NCBI GenBank assembly: GCA_964020975.1
Contig: OZ026617.1
Span: 30,341,859 to 30,405,858 of the forward strand
Source of the DNA: Hermodice carunculata
Lineage: Eukaryota > Annelida > Polychaeta > Eunicida > Amphinomidae
DNA: 64,000 nucleotides
Direction of reading: 5' to 3'
A model generated the notes under the pieces. It was not told where the DNA came from, did not search any database, and saw nothing but the letters and a program-made list of their open reading frames with translations. Of the stretch, positions 11,522-22,745 are shown one piece after another. Position 1 is the first letter of the stretch. Each line of letters opens with the position of its first letter. Both the position numbers and the translations under genes were made by a program.

Positions 11522-11597
<76 letters not shown>
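11522..11597. repeat. (ATT)n microsatellite
   Basis: About 25 uninterrupted ATT units. The poly-leucine open frame here is an artefact of the repeat. Confidence 0.95.
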
Positions 11598-11599
<2 letters not shown>

Positions 11600-12630
11600 A
11601 AATCAAATACAAATCTTATCTGTCCCTCATGTTAGCTAGTTCCTTACTTTATTGGCTAATTGTAACATCTTTCTCACTGAGTATATTAAGCCAGAGATCA
11701 AATATCATGTTTTAATATCGCCTCCATTAGAAACCACTAGTTTGCACTGATACCAGCATGGCATAAACTGCGTCTTACATTCCTGTCTAGAACTCCATTC
11801 TTAGATACAGTCATATTAAAAAGGAAGTTACCCAATTCTTATTCTTGCCCTTCACTCTGCTGCATAAAAAAATTAGAGACATGCACTCGCTTATTATTGC
11901 TTAGTTAATTGCTTTGATCTTTTAAAGCAAGGCTTATCAATGCCCTTTGTGCAGAACGCGACTTCTTGTGCATTTAATGCCATGGTTAGATGAGGGCAGT
12001 TGTTTCCATAGCCCTCTTGCCTTATTTGTTCCACCATAGTCCATTTTACAATACAATTAGCAGCCATTCTAAGATTATGTGTTGCCTATCAGGAAATCTA
12101 CAAGTCCCAGCAACAGCCGAGAAAGAAGTTTTAATCTTCCTTGCCAACACAAAGAATATAATGCGTATTACAATACCAATAGCACCAACCTATGTGCAGG
12201 GGCTTTCTCAAAAAGCATCTCAAATATATTAGAAATTTTGCCGATAAGGTGCTGAGTATAGTATTTGTGCCAATAAAACAGTTTGAATCAATATTTTTTC
12301 AGCGAATTATTCACGTAAATTCATGTATGGTTATTCAAACATTTGTATAGAACCATAGGACCCAACCAACACTGGGCGCTCTGTGGGGGAACATACATGT
12401 GTTAGGGTGTACAGAGCACATATTTTTGCTGTGACATCAAAAATTGTCATGTTACATTTAGTTTTGAGTCTTTGATTTCGTTACGGTCATTATGCATATT
12501 AACACTTGCAAGTAAATAGTAAAATATATTTTACGGATAGGGATAAGGCATTACGTAAAGACAACTATTTAAGAAAAACATTATGCACATTCGCAAATTT
12601 CAACTCACGAATGAGACCAAAGTTAATTCC
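11600..12630. other. Non-coding, nothing recognised
   Basis: AT-rich sequence with short unrelated open frames only. It is absent from the paralogous block at 44-50 kb, so it was either inserted here or lost there. Confidence 0.4.
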
Positions 12631-12639
12631 AGCAACAGA

Positions 12640-12770
12640 CAGAAATTCTAGAATTCCCAAAACATCAACAGTCATCTTCCAATGGCAATGTGAAAAGATG
12701 GAATTCTGATTAAACAGCGGTAGTCACCTATAAAAGACAACTGGTTGTTTTTAACTCATTTTGTTTGACT
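12640..12770 (+). repeat. S-repeat fragment
   Basis: Matches the middle of the 492 bp S unit: an 'AACATCAACAGTCATCTTCC' block followed by the 'TAAAAGACAACTGG' block. It is diverged and truncated at both ends. Confidence 0.5.
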
Positions 12771-13114
12771 GGGAACATTCTCATTCACAATTATAATTTA
12801 TGAAAAATGAAATGCAATTGGAGAGCCGGCGACCAATGAGCTGGAGGGTGCCCTACATGTTGGACTGTTATGTAGGTGAGCAGTGGATATGTTGCAATTT
12901 GATCAACAGGTTTTTATACTTAGAGTAGGGCATCTTTTTAATTTTGTCGTTATGCATAAAATATGTTTTACTGTTGGAATTTTGGAAGTGCTAGTCACTG
13001 CAAATGGCGATACAGGATCATTTTGATATTTATTCAGTCATGGAGCGAGGTCATGGTTAGTAATTATTTGCTTACTGTCGATAGGTTGACACGGCATCGG
13101 TCCTCACGACGGCT

Positions 13115-13345
13115 GCCAACATAATGTAATAGTACAGAAAGACATTAACCATATTCATCAATTCCAAATCCAACAATGAGAGGCAAAGAGCTTCCCGAGT
13201 TACTAAAATATCAACATTCATCTTCCAATACCAATGTGAAAAAACAAATTTCTCTCCTGAATTGAGACAGGCAGTCACCCATAAAAGGTAACTGGTGGTT
13301 TTAAACCGTCCTCTCAACCTTTGAAACAGACACCACATCTAATTC
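13115..13345 (+). repeat. S-repeat fragment
   Basis: Better-preserved partial S unit: 'AATTCCAAATCCAACAATGA', 'CTTCCAATACCAATGTGAA', 'GAGACAGGCAGTCACCC' and 'CCTCTCAACCTTTGAAA' occur in the order seen in the 26 kb array. It is one of two S fragments 450 bp apart (the other at 12640). Confidence 0.65.
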
Positions 13346-13564
13346 TTACAAATCCACAGGTTGTAGGTTGCCTGCAAACAATGCATACAATTGTTTTTGC
13401 AGCAGCTGATAAAGCATGAAATAATCTTATTATTATATCTAAACAGTTTTATCATAATTGATGAATTTGGTTTGTTACACAACTTTAACTTCGGCCAGAA
13501 GTAAAAAGATAAATGTGTCACTAGACACTATTTTAAAATAACATCAACAATTTATATCAACATT

Positions 13565-14930
13565 CATAATGAAAATTTCTGAACGTGCACGTTTATCAAG
13601 AATTTTTGCGATTCCAAAACTTCACAAAGCTCCACAAAAGTTCCGATTTCCAAAGTTTTGTTAGAACCACTGAATGGTACAAATAATAAATTACCATATA
13701 AACAAATTTCACCTTTGGATTTTTCTTCTCTAAATACAACCAACCCACATTTAAATTGGAAACGATGTTCAATATCGCGAGTGTATAAAAACTATCAAAA
13801 CAAAAATACCACAAGCTGGTCATTACATTTAAGAATGCATATTTTGGTAATAATTTGGAGGATGGTCAGTGTGCATTTGAATAAGATGAATTTGTTTAAC
13901 TGTTGGATTCTTTTACAAATAACATTAATGCAAAATATGGAGATTCTGTTTCTAGGTAAACCACAGGTATCCTCGTGCGTGCAAACTGCGCCCAATTGTA
14001 AGCGTATTTTTGGAAATTTAACAACGAAAGACCATCTTGGTAATGTTTTGGACTGATCTTTTGATACATTGATGACCCACCAAGCATCAATAATAAATAT
14101 TTCAAAGAATACATTTCATACATACACCCAAGTGATTTAGAATTAAAGGAGACTACAGAAAATGACTTGGAATGTTCATACTTTGATACAATGATGTTTA
14201 ATCATGGAGATGAATAACCGTTTAATGTAAGTGACAAAAAAAAATTCCAGTTTAACATTGTTAACTAGCCTCATGTAGATACTGATATTGGGCCTGCCTG
14301 CGACGTCTATGTGTTACGGTTCGTTGCATTTGCAAGAGTGTGCATGGATTTTGACAACTTCGAGTTGCTCCATACATCTTTATTTGATAAATTGTGAAAA
14401 GGGGGACATTTAAAAATGAAGTTGAAATAATCATTTTTGACAAATATCACACTGATTTGAAAAGGTCTATTAACAAGGTGACACCATTGAAAACTGTTAT
14501 CCGCTTGTATTTTTTATGAGAATTTTGTGGATGTTGTTTGTTTGATGACAGATTCACGGCTTGATGCATATTCAAAACTTGAATATATCTGTTCATGTTA
14601 ATGTTTGTCATATTTAGCCGCATTCGAAATTGGACTGAATATGGATATCAATCTCGATAAGAAATGCTCTCTGATTTTTAGAACTTCTATAAACCATATC
14701 TAGTGAACGTTTGGGCCTCGAGAAATCAGAAAAGAAGCATAGAAGTCAACGACGCGTGCTGTCAGCAATGAGAGGTAGTAGAAAAATTGACACTGATTTA
14801 ATGGATCAAATGGAGATGGTACAGCAACACATCTTCAGCAGGCCCAATATTATTACAGCCCTGAAGGAAGCCCTTTTCCCAGCTAATGAACTTGCCATTA
14901 AACAACAGAAAGATTAAAACAAGAGGACTA
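13565..14930 (+). mobile_element. Dead Penelope-like reverse transcriptase, copy 1
   Basis: Several frames together show, in order, the segments of a widespread invertebrate RT family that I associate with Penelope-like elements: an IPKLHKAP-type block (~13600), a 'LDFSSLNTT' block (~13710), the YIDD-x2-SINN active-site block (~14065), an HPSDLELKETTE block (~14130) and a VYV...FARVC block (~14310). It is old and heavily disrupted, with many breaks and no usable frame. Its counterpart lies at 48930-50190, and both sit at the right end of the duplicated blocks. Assignment to Penelope-like rather than another YIDD-bearing RT class is inference. Confidence 0.6.
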
Positions 14931-14974
14931 TGACAGCCCTATGTTCGGCTGACATGTACATATACCCTTGCTAT

Positions 14975-15185
14975 TTTTTAAGATTTATCTGAAATAACCA
15001 AACGAAATTCATAAAAAATCCTACAAATCAATGGAGCATGACCATTTGAACAAGTCTGGTAGATACCCATCCAAGATAGATTGCCGCCAAGTTTAAAGTC
15101 AGTCTGGTTGACGGTTTTGGAGAAGAAGTCGAAAATGTGAAATGGCATTAGAATGCCCATTAACTTACAAAATTAACAATAGGAA
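14975..15185 (-). repeat. T-repeat fragment, inverted
   Basis: The reverse complement matches the T unit of 17000-18560: 'GAAGTCGAAAATGTGAA', 'GCCRCCAAGTTTRAAGTCA' and a 'GAACAAGTCTGGTAGA' block. It lies between the RT remnant and the Polinton-like fragment. Confidence 0.6.
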
Positions 15186-15201
15186 AGGTGCAATGTGAGT
15201 T

Positions 15202-15618
15202 CTAAAGATTCGATCTGGTCTTTGATAGTGGCTTGCCATTCGGCTTTGCTTTCCCTGTTCTGGCTTGTTCCGATGCATCATCAAACATGTTGTGCAATTT
15301 TCCAGGAATATCGACAAATTTCTTGCCTCTCCATTCATTATTAAACTTGACCTTATAGGTGTTGTCCGATGGTCCCATTCTTGGCAAAAACTCTTTGTCG
15401 AGTTTGTTGAAATTCATAGACAAACTTTTCATTTCCACCCTCTTGTCTGCTAGGTTGATTCTGCCAGCTAGGTCCAGGTTGTGGTGAGTCCAGTTGGGCT
15501 TTCCTGTTTGGGGCGCCCAGTGGCCATCATCAATACATGCTTGTTCCACATAAGCTACCTCGTCTTGATATTTGTAGCTTAGGACTTGATCCATCTGATC
15601 CTGGCCATAGGCTTTCAT
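15202..15618 (-). mobile_element. Possible Polinton-like element ORF fragment (fossil)
   Basis: A 138-codon frame with a soluble, charged composition unlike its surroundings. The C-terminal segment WRGKKFVDIPGKLHNMF resembles, from memory, the N-terminal region of multi-copy invertebrate proteins carrying a type-B DNA polymerase in Polinton-like elements. Only this small part is present and no polymerase, integrase or capsid part was seen nearby, so it is a fragmentary remnant. The identification is tentative and rests on one motif. Confidence 0.3.
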
Positions 15619-15619
15619 G

Positions 15620-16048
15620 TCAATTTGTTACCATGCCTGAATATACTAGATTGGAGCAGCACCACAAAGTATGACAAAGATCATATAAGTTTAACAATAT
15701 CAATATATTAACAATCAAAAACAGTACAAAGTAGGTAAATGAAATTATACACTTAGGTAGTCTGGAATTCCAATTAGTAAAACAGTCTGTAGGTAAATCC
15801 GGATCCCTGGTGAACGATGATCCGCAGTTACTGTCCCACTGCTCCAAGTTGCAAGGCAGGTGCCAAATAGTCTGGTACAAATCCAATGGAGGTACGGCTT
15901 GTTTCCCATGTGGTACTTTAGGGCATCGTGCTGATCCGATTCCCACAGAGGTGCAGTTTGGTTCCAATGTGGTACAATTAACACCAAATATACCAGACCA
16001 CTCAAAGACACTCCCCACACTCCACAGATACAATATATAAATGAGCAT
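15620..16048 (-). CDS. Unrecognised cysteine-containing ORF with a hydrophobic segment
   Basis: A 142-codon frame just upstream of the Polinton-like fragment (minus strand). It has several cysteines in the first 90 residues and a hydrophobic stretch at ~105-122 (FVLFLIVNILILL). No domain is recognised. A second open frame overlaps the same strand in another phase, which argues against strong coding constraint. It may be part of the neighbouring mobile-element remnant or chance. Confidence 0.15.
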   Translation of the reverse strand: MLIYILYLWSVGSVFEWSGIFGVNCTTLEPNCTSVGIGSARCPKVPHGKQAVPPLDLYQTIWHLPCNLEQWDSNCGSSFTRDPDLPTDCFTNWNSRLPKCIISFTYFVLFLIVNILILLNLYDLCHTLWCCSNLVYSGMVTN

Positions 16049-16059
16049 ATCCTTGGCAA

Positions 16060-17150
16060 TTACAATGGCTCACAGTCCCACTGGCTTGAAATCATACAGC
16101 TCCTGTCAGATCTCGGAATTATCCCATCTCTCTCATTCATGAATGGAGCTGCTTTACAATATCTAGGCTTAAATATATCACCAGTATTCCAGAGTCTCCT
16201 AATTAGGGGAGTCACCCCAACAAATCAGGCTAACTCAGTGACTCTGTACAAACTCAGTGAGTACAGTGACCTTAGCAAATCAAAACAAACAATCATTTTC
16301 ACATTCATAACACAGGTAGTATATTGACCTGTAAACATAAAATAAGAACACTCCTTAAATATATTACAACAAAACTTATAAAAAAAGTGATAAAACCATT
16401 ATTCCCGTATTTTAAAAAAAACATAACTGTTACTTGCCCAGTTGAAATGGCTTATGGCTGAAATAAAGGTGGTAGACCTAAATGTATTTCTAGCTATTTC
16501 CGTTTGAGATCTAGTAACGTTGATTAATGTACCTATCCTCTGTCAGACCAAAGGTTTTGGCCCACTGTTTCAGTATTTTACTGGTGATTAACTGGTTAGC
16601 CATGTTACTTATTGCTCTAGAGTTATCCATCTGAAACGTGAAGGAATAATAATATTAGATCAAGAAAAAAACACCTTAACACAAAATTATTCTTCATATT
16701 TCGACATCACCTGAAGCAAATAAATCTACATAATGCACTAGTTTTTCGGGGGTGTGGGGGATGTGGGGGTAGGTGTGCATGTGTTGTGGTTATTAAGGCA
16801 AACTTTGGTGCTTCTTGTTTTTATTTATTTCAATTTATTTTATATTTACGTATTTTAATTTTCAATTTTTATTAGCTCAGATGACTTGTCAGTCAGCTAA
16901 ATCAGGATGATGCTTCGTCCTTCATCATACATTATCTGTCTTTCACCCATTGTCTGTCCGTCTATCCACAATTCACATTTTCCATTTCTTCTCCAAAACC
17001 ATCAGCCAGAATCACTTCAAACTTGGTGGGAAAGTATCAGAGTTGGGTCTCTACCAAGTTTGTTCAAATGGTCGCGCTTCAGTGTTTTTAATTTTTGTGA
17101 TCTTTTGGGTACTTTTATGGGGCAAATTTTAAAATATCTTCGTTTATGAG
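16060..17150 (+). repeat. ~1.1 kb duplicated repeat block, copy 1
   Basis: Aligns along its length with 24340-25480. Both start TGGCTCACAGTCCCA and continue through a 'TATCTAGGCTTA' segment, 'AAATCAAAACAAACAATCAT', 'CATAACTGTTACTT', a G-rich run and the terminal-like 'GACTTGTCAGTCAGCT' core, then run into T-repeat sequence. It is a dispersed element or an old local duplication. No coding capacity is evident. Confidence 0.7.
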
Positions 17151-18560
17151 ACTACTCGTACAATTGCTTTGATACCACACAGGAACGCTTTTAATGGACT
17201 CCTGGTTCTAAATTTTGTCACCAAGTTGTGCTGCAATTATTTCAAGGGGTAGGGCTAGGGGTGATTTTTTGTGTGTGTTTGGTAGTTTTGACATCTTTTC
17301 CAGAACTGTCCCTCAGGTTGAACTGAAACTTGGTGGATATGTTCCTTGTCAAAGCGTCAAACAAAATTGATCACTAGGTGGCACTGCTGTGGATTCCCTA
17401 TAATTACTGATTGGATTCCCTATAATTATTGATTTTATGCCAGATTCACTTCAAACTTGGTGGCAATGTACCTGTGGTAGGTCCTTAGCAAGTTTGTACA
17501 AATGGTCACATTCCAGTCATTGAAGGATTTTTTATGATTTTTTGTTTGTTTGTTCTGTTTTGGGGCAAATCTTAAAAAATCTTGTTCTCCAAAATCATTA
17601 GCCAAATTGGTTTGATATCACACAGGAACACTCCTAGGAACACATAGTTCTTATACTGTTCACCAGGTGCTGCTGTAGTTTTTCAATATTTTTTATGATT
17701 TATAATGTGTTTTTACAATTTTTAAGTCCTTCTCAAGAACTGTCACTTTGTGGGTATGTTCATTGTAAAAGGGTCAAACAAATTTGTTTAGAAAGTGGTA
17801 CTGCTATGGATTCATGAATTTTAACGATTTTTTTTTTTTCAATTTGGGTACTTATTGGTTAATGCAACTTTAATATTGATTAGTCTGTAAGTCATTGGGC
17901 ATTTTAATGCTTGTTCGACTTCTTGAAAACGTTATCCAGATTCACTTGAGACCAGCTAGCAATGTACTTTGGGTGGGTCTCGACCAATTTTGTTCAGGTT
18001 GTCAGGCTCCTGTGATTTTAGATTTTTTTATGAATTTTGAGGGGTAATATAAATCTTAAAAATAATCACCTCCTCCTAAACTGCTCACCCAATTGTTTGA
18101 ATATCACACAGGAAGACTCTTAAGGAGTCTTAGTTCTCAATTTCTTCACCAGGTGGCACTGCATCTTTAAAAAATTATGAATTTTTGTGGGGCTTTTAAA
18201 TGTTTTTGTTTGGTGCTATTTTCACCTTTTTCTCCAGAACCGCCACTCAGATGAAGGTGTAACTTGGTGGATATGTCCCTTCTTGACAGGTCAAACGAAT
18301 TTTGCATGAGGTGGCATGGCTACAGATTCCTGATCTTTTGCGATTTTTTCTACTCGGGCAATTGTTGGTAAATGCGCCATTCCTATTGATTACTATGTAG
18401 CTCTTATGCTTATTCACATTTACGACTTCTTCTCAACGGCCGTCAACCGGATTGACTTCAAACTTGGTAGCAATTTACCTTCACTAGGTTTCTTCCAGAT
18501 TTGTTCACATAGTCACCTTTAAGTGATCTTTGGACTTTCTATTGTGTTCGGGTCATTTAT
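17000..18560 (+). repeat. T-repeat tandem array (~0.5 kb unit, about 3 copies)
   Basis: The landmark 'TTCACTTCAAACTTGGTGG' or a variant recurs at ~17010, 17443, 17941 and 18450. Between successive copies lie, in fixed order, a 'CACACAGGAACRCT' block, a 'TTCACCAGGTGGCACTGC' block, a 'TTGGTGGATATGTTCCTTG' block and a 'GGGCATTTTAATGCTT' block. The units are diverged, so the array is old. Fragments of the same unit occur at 14975, 25390, 27480, 39890, 43580 and 54530. The family resembles dispersed repeats of marine invertebrates with similar wording. Confidence 0.75.
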
Positions 18561-18564
18561 CCTA

Positions 18565-19400
18565 TTCCACAGCCTGAACTCTTTACTCTCCATAAGTTGA
18601 CTTGTTACTGTCTAACACGTATACATATGGGAGCATTATTGTCTTTGTTGCCCACTTTCTTCTAAAGAGTTGTGGCATAGGTTGCGTTAGCCCAAATGAA
18701 TTAAAAGGTCTTCATCAGGTAACATGTTTCAGAGCCTATACCCTTACATGTTTCTCTGAGCAGTAGCTCCTTGTCTAAGCTTAATATTCAGCAAAGAAAA
18801 CTCACACAATGATGAATAAATATGAACATGGCAAATGATGAATTAGCTAAATACATGAAGTCTTGCTTATAAAGGCAAAGCGTCATTAGGAAAGACGAAT
18901 ACCTGTCAAAGCAAACATAATTATTAAATTAGTATAGCACAAGTTCACATAAGAACAATTTGCCTTACACCCGAACCAGTATGTACCATTTCTTGCTGGA
19001 TACCTTATCATAGTTCAACCACCTGCCAGTGTATAATTGAAGTGGAAACAAATGCGGGCGTTATTCAGTCGCATTAACTGTAAAATAAAAAGTTGCAGCT
19101 ACACCACCTGTACAGACCGCCGGAAATCCTAAGAAGTACTGGAACAATGTACATCCTGCATCACGAATGTGAAACAAACCCTATGATGACACGTATGCCT
19201 CACTTAGAAAGTATCCAAACAATAAAGCTCCCTTTCACTGCCTACCATGGGTCAATATTTCAACGTAATTGGTCAGGTTTGTGACATTTGAGTAAATACT
19301 GTCAAATTTCCATAGGTTTTTATAGTCATGTCAAGTCAAAATTTTTGGTTTAATTCGGTGAGACACTGAGTATAAGTACTATTTTTGGTGGCCGAATCGC
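18565..19400. other. Non-coding, nothing recognised
   Basis: Sequence between the T array and the 3' end of the minus-strand LINE. It has short open frames only, with no recognised domain or repeat. Confidence 0.4.
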
Positions 19401-19429
19401 TAACACTCACTCACTCATGTCCATACATT

Positions 19430-21720
19430 CAAATACGACAATATAAAATATATAATATAAAAACTAAAATATACAAATTGCAACTAGAGATACAACATAA
19501 TGAACATAGTCCATAGATTGGTAAAAAGACAGTCAGTTACTCAAACTGTACCTTTGCTAAATAATGGTTAAACACTTTGTTCTTAAATGACCCAATTGTC
19601 GAGCATAATTTTAAGTCATGTGGGAGCTCATTCCAAAGTTTGGTACTTGATATTCAAAAACTACTGTTAAAATATTGTTTTTGTGCTTTCTCGATTACTA
19701 TGTCTCTGGCATTTCTTGTATTGTAAGACTAGAAGTCACTGTTCAGTTTGAATTTTTCAGCTAAGTAATTGGGGACCAGGCCATTTAAACATTTGAAGAG
19801 CATTATACATTTATACATTTTACGTCTATTGTTAAGTGATGACCACTCCAGATTTTAAACATATCATTCCTGCTAGTTTTAAATGACGACCCCAAGATTA
19901 ATCTTGCAGCTCTGTTTTGAAGTTTCTGGAGTCTGTCTAGATCTCTTTTTAAACCATTATCATGCACTACATCAGCGTAATCAAAATGCTGCTGTACTGT
20001 TGCATTGTAGAGAAGTTTGAGTGTCTCCACTGGTACAATCTTCCTCAGGGATCCCATAATTGCAATTTTAACAGATATTTTTTTAACCATGTTATCAATG
20101 TGAAGATGCCATTTCAGGTTTTAATCAATGTGCATTCCAACATATATCGCCGAGCTAATTTGTTGCACATGTTGACCACCAATATGAATATTCAAGTCAG
20201 GTATTTTACATAGAGACTAGTGTGTCACTATCAGCAAAAACTGGCACTTGTCAATATTTACACTAAGCCTGTTTTCATTAAAATACATTTTAAGTCTTTG
20301 ACATCGTTATTTATGGTGCTCTCTAGGAATTGATACTCTTTCGGCTCACAGGCATGTTCAATTTCAGTATCATCCGCATACATAGTCGAAAGACATTTAT
20401 CAGTTATGCTAGGTAAGTCATTTAAATATAGCATAAACAAGAGGGGTCCTAGAATAGACTCCTGTGGCACACCTATAGTGACAGGTAAGGTGCAGATGTT
20501 TGTCCATCTATTGCCACAGACTACATGCGACCGGTTAGATAACTTTAAAACCATTCTTTTAAAGTGGATGTTATTCCAAATGCTGAGAACTTATTTAGGA
20601 GGATGCCTATATCCACGGTGTCAAACGCTTTGCTTAGGTTAATAAAGACCACGCCAGTTACCAATCCTTTATCAATATATTCAAGCCATCGATGAGTTAC
20701 ATTAAGGAGAGCAGTAACGTTCGAATGCATGTTGTGGAAACCAGATTATACACGTGACCAGGTTATATTGATCCAAGAACTTTGTGAAAGATTTGTGAAC
20801 AAATCTTTCCAGAATTTCTGACACTATTCGCTAAACAGATATTGGTCTATAATTATTTCTGTCAGTACGGGGTGCTGATTTATGTGTGGGTATTACCTTT
20901 ACTAAATTCCATTCCATGACAAATTTACCACTTTGGAGAGATAAATTCATAATGACAGTCAAAGGATTACAAATGGCAGACGCTGCAGCTCATAGAAGCT
21001 TCCCAAAAAGCTTGTCCAGGCCCATTGCCTTGTTTTCAGGTGAGCATTCCAGTTGCTTTTTTACAAACTCTGTAGTGATAGTGGGAAATTTGAAGGCTGG
21101 GATGTCTGATTGAGAATATTGATCACGTGTGATATGACTGTCGGTAGGTCGGTAGTTGGTATTTTTTCAGCACGATCATGCCCTACAGAATTGAAGAACT
21201 CATCGAAGGCATTTGCCATGGACACTTGATCATTTAAAATTTGTCTATCAACGAGTAGTCCATGCGGGGTTAATTTTGCCTTCCCTTGGAGAAGGGTTTT
21301 TAGACATCTCCACATGAGCTTGGGCTTGTATTGATTCTCTAAGATGAGTCATGTATAATAGTATCGTTTAGCAATTCTTAGGGAGTTAGCTACCATGTTA
21401 CGGAAATGTTTGAAGAACTCCAGAATAATTGCAATCCTTTGCTATGAAACTTACTTTAAAAATGATGTTTAATTTTTAAATCTTCTTTCATTTTATCATT
21501 CGACCATAGTTAAAACGTTGTTCTAACTGTTCTATCGAAAAAGGAACAGTGTTTTTCAAATAATTTGGTAAAAGAATCCTTGCATAAGTTATATGCCCCA
21601 TCTTCATCAGTTTTATCCTCTATAGATGACCAGTGACATTGTTGTAGGTCTGATAAGTAGTCCTGTAATACAAAGTTTTTGAAATTACGCATCCTGATTG
21701 TTCTGTGTATATTTGTTAAT
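19430..21720 (-). mobile_element. Non-LTR retrotransposon (CR1/Jockey-type), 5'-truncated
   Basis: Minus-strand frames give, 5' to 3', a pre-RT linker (FKNFVLQDYLSDL..., 21692-21510), an RT fingers/palm region (FINLSKAFDTVD at ~20640; [16 protein letters not shown] at ~20450; active-site YADD at ~20380), the thumb and post-RT region (TLKLLYNATVQQHFDYADVV, then LQNRAARLI, ~20030-19910) and a C-terminal ELPHDLKLCSTIGSFK segment (~19630-19580). There is no endonuclease domain, so it is 5'-truncated at ~21720. The frame changes several times and has stops, so it is inactive. The RT is otherwise ordered and nearly full length. The clade within the CR1/Jockey group cannot be fixed by eye. Confidence 0.85.
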
Positions 21721-22149
21721 ATTGAGTAAAGGTGTACTTAGGCATGTCAGTAAAAAATGAAAGGCATTTGCATTTAAGTCAAAAACATGCCATCAAAACA
21801 TAATCTATCTTTACCGTAATTTCAGTACAATTAGGCACATTGTAACTTTCGTAGGCCGTTGCTTGCTACCGATAGCCCGTGGGAGTTCAACGTAAGAGAA
21901 AACAAGTCAGCCTAAAAATGTCTGAAAGATGAATGTTAAAGCAACAGGATGCCAAAAGATAAAATTAAGTAGCAAAACAGGTAAGTTCAAAATCTCTAAA
22001 ATTTTTGAAGCCAAACTTTCTAAAAAGCTGTGGCTATTTAAAGCAAAATTTGTAGAGATGTTTGATGAAATGTACATCTTTGAGTCCTCTGGACTAAGTA
22101 TATTAAAAAAAATGGTTCTGTATACAAAGTCTTGGAATGTGGAACAAAG

Positions 22150-22745
22150 GCAAACAAATGTCAAAAATTGTGGCAAAAATGTATTATATGCAATGGCTTC
22201 CAACTACTTTTCAATCACCTTCGTTGGAATTCCCTCGCAGAAACATAGAGTTCCATAAATGTGTCCTACTTTTCAAAGCGCTGAATCACTTGTCTCCAAG
22301 CTACCTTCCTTATAAGTTAGTATATACCAGTGAAGTCACCAGCCGACCTACCCGTTTCACATCAAAATACCACCTTTATATACCAAAACCAAAAATCGTC
22401 GCTTACAGAAACAGTTTATCACACTCAGGCACACATTTGTGGAATATTATTCCCAGAAGTGTATGGCTAGCGCCTTCATTGGCTCTCTTCCAAACCAGTT
22501 ATTAAGACCATATAAACAGATCTAGAGTCACCTAATTTTCTACCAAAATGCTCCCTTTTAGTCCTGTACAAGAACTACTGTGTACATTTTAACTATGTTC
22601 ATGTATGTTACCACGTATATATTGTATGTTATGTATGTATTGTTATTGTACATTTTTTTAATTGCAGGGCCATGGTGAAAACTAGCGGTGAGCTAATCAT
22701 GTCTTACCCTGGATAAATATAGTTGTCTTATCTTATCTTATCTTC
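22150..22745 (+). mobile_element. LINE 3' end with (TTATC)n tail
   Basis: The plus-strand frame at 22137-22505 encodes a LINE C-terminus: EFHKCVLLFKALNHLSPSYL, then a SRPTRF block, then HSGTHLWNIIPRSVW and a final SLALFQ segment. It is followed by ~230 bp of 3' UTR containing 'TACCCTGGATAAATATAG' and ends in TTATC units at 22727-22744, a typical CR1/L2-group 3' terminus. The RT is missing, so this is a strongly 5'-truncated insertion. It differs in sequence from the neighbouring minus-strand LINE and faces away from it (5' side to 5' side). Confidence 0.8.

Noticed and set aside
11512-11715. 67-codon poly-leucine frame that looks like a membrane protein
   Set aside because: Most of it is the (ATT)n repeat read in frame; nothing supports coding.
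20886-21113. 75-codon plus frame within the LINE
   Set aside because: Antisense shadow of the minus-strand RT and linker region.
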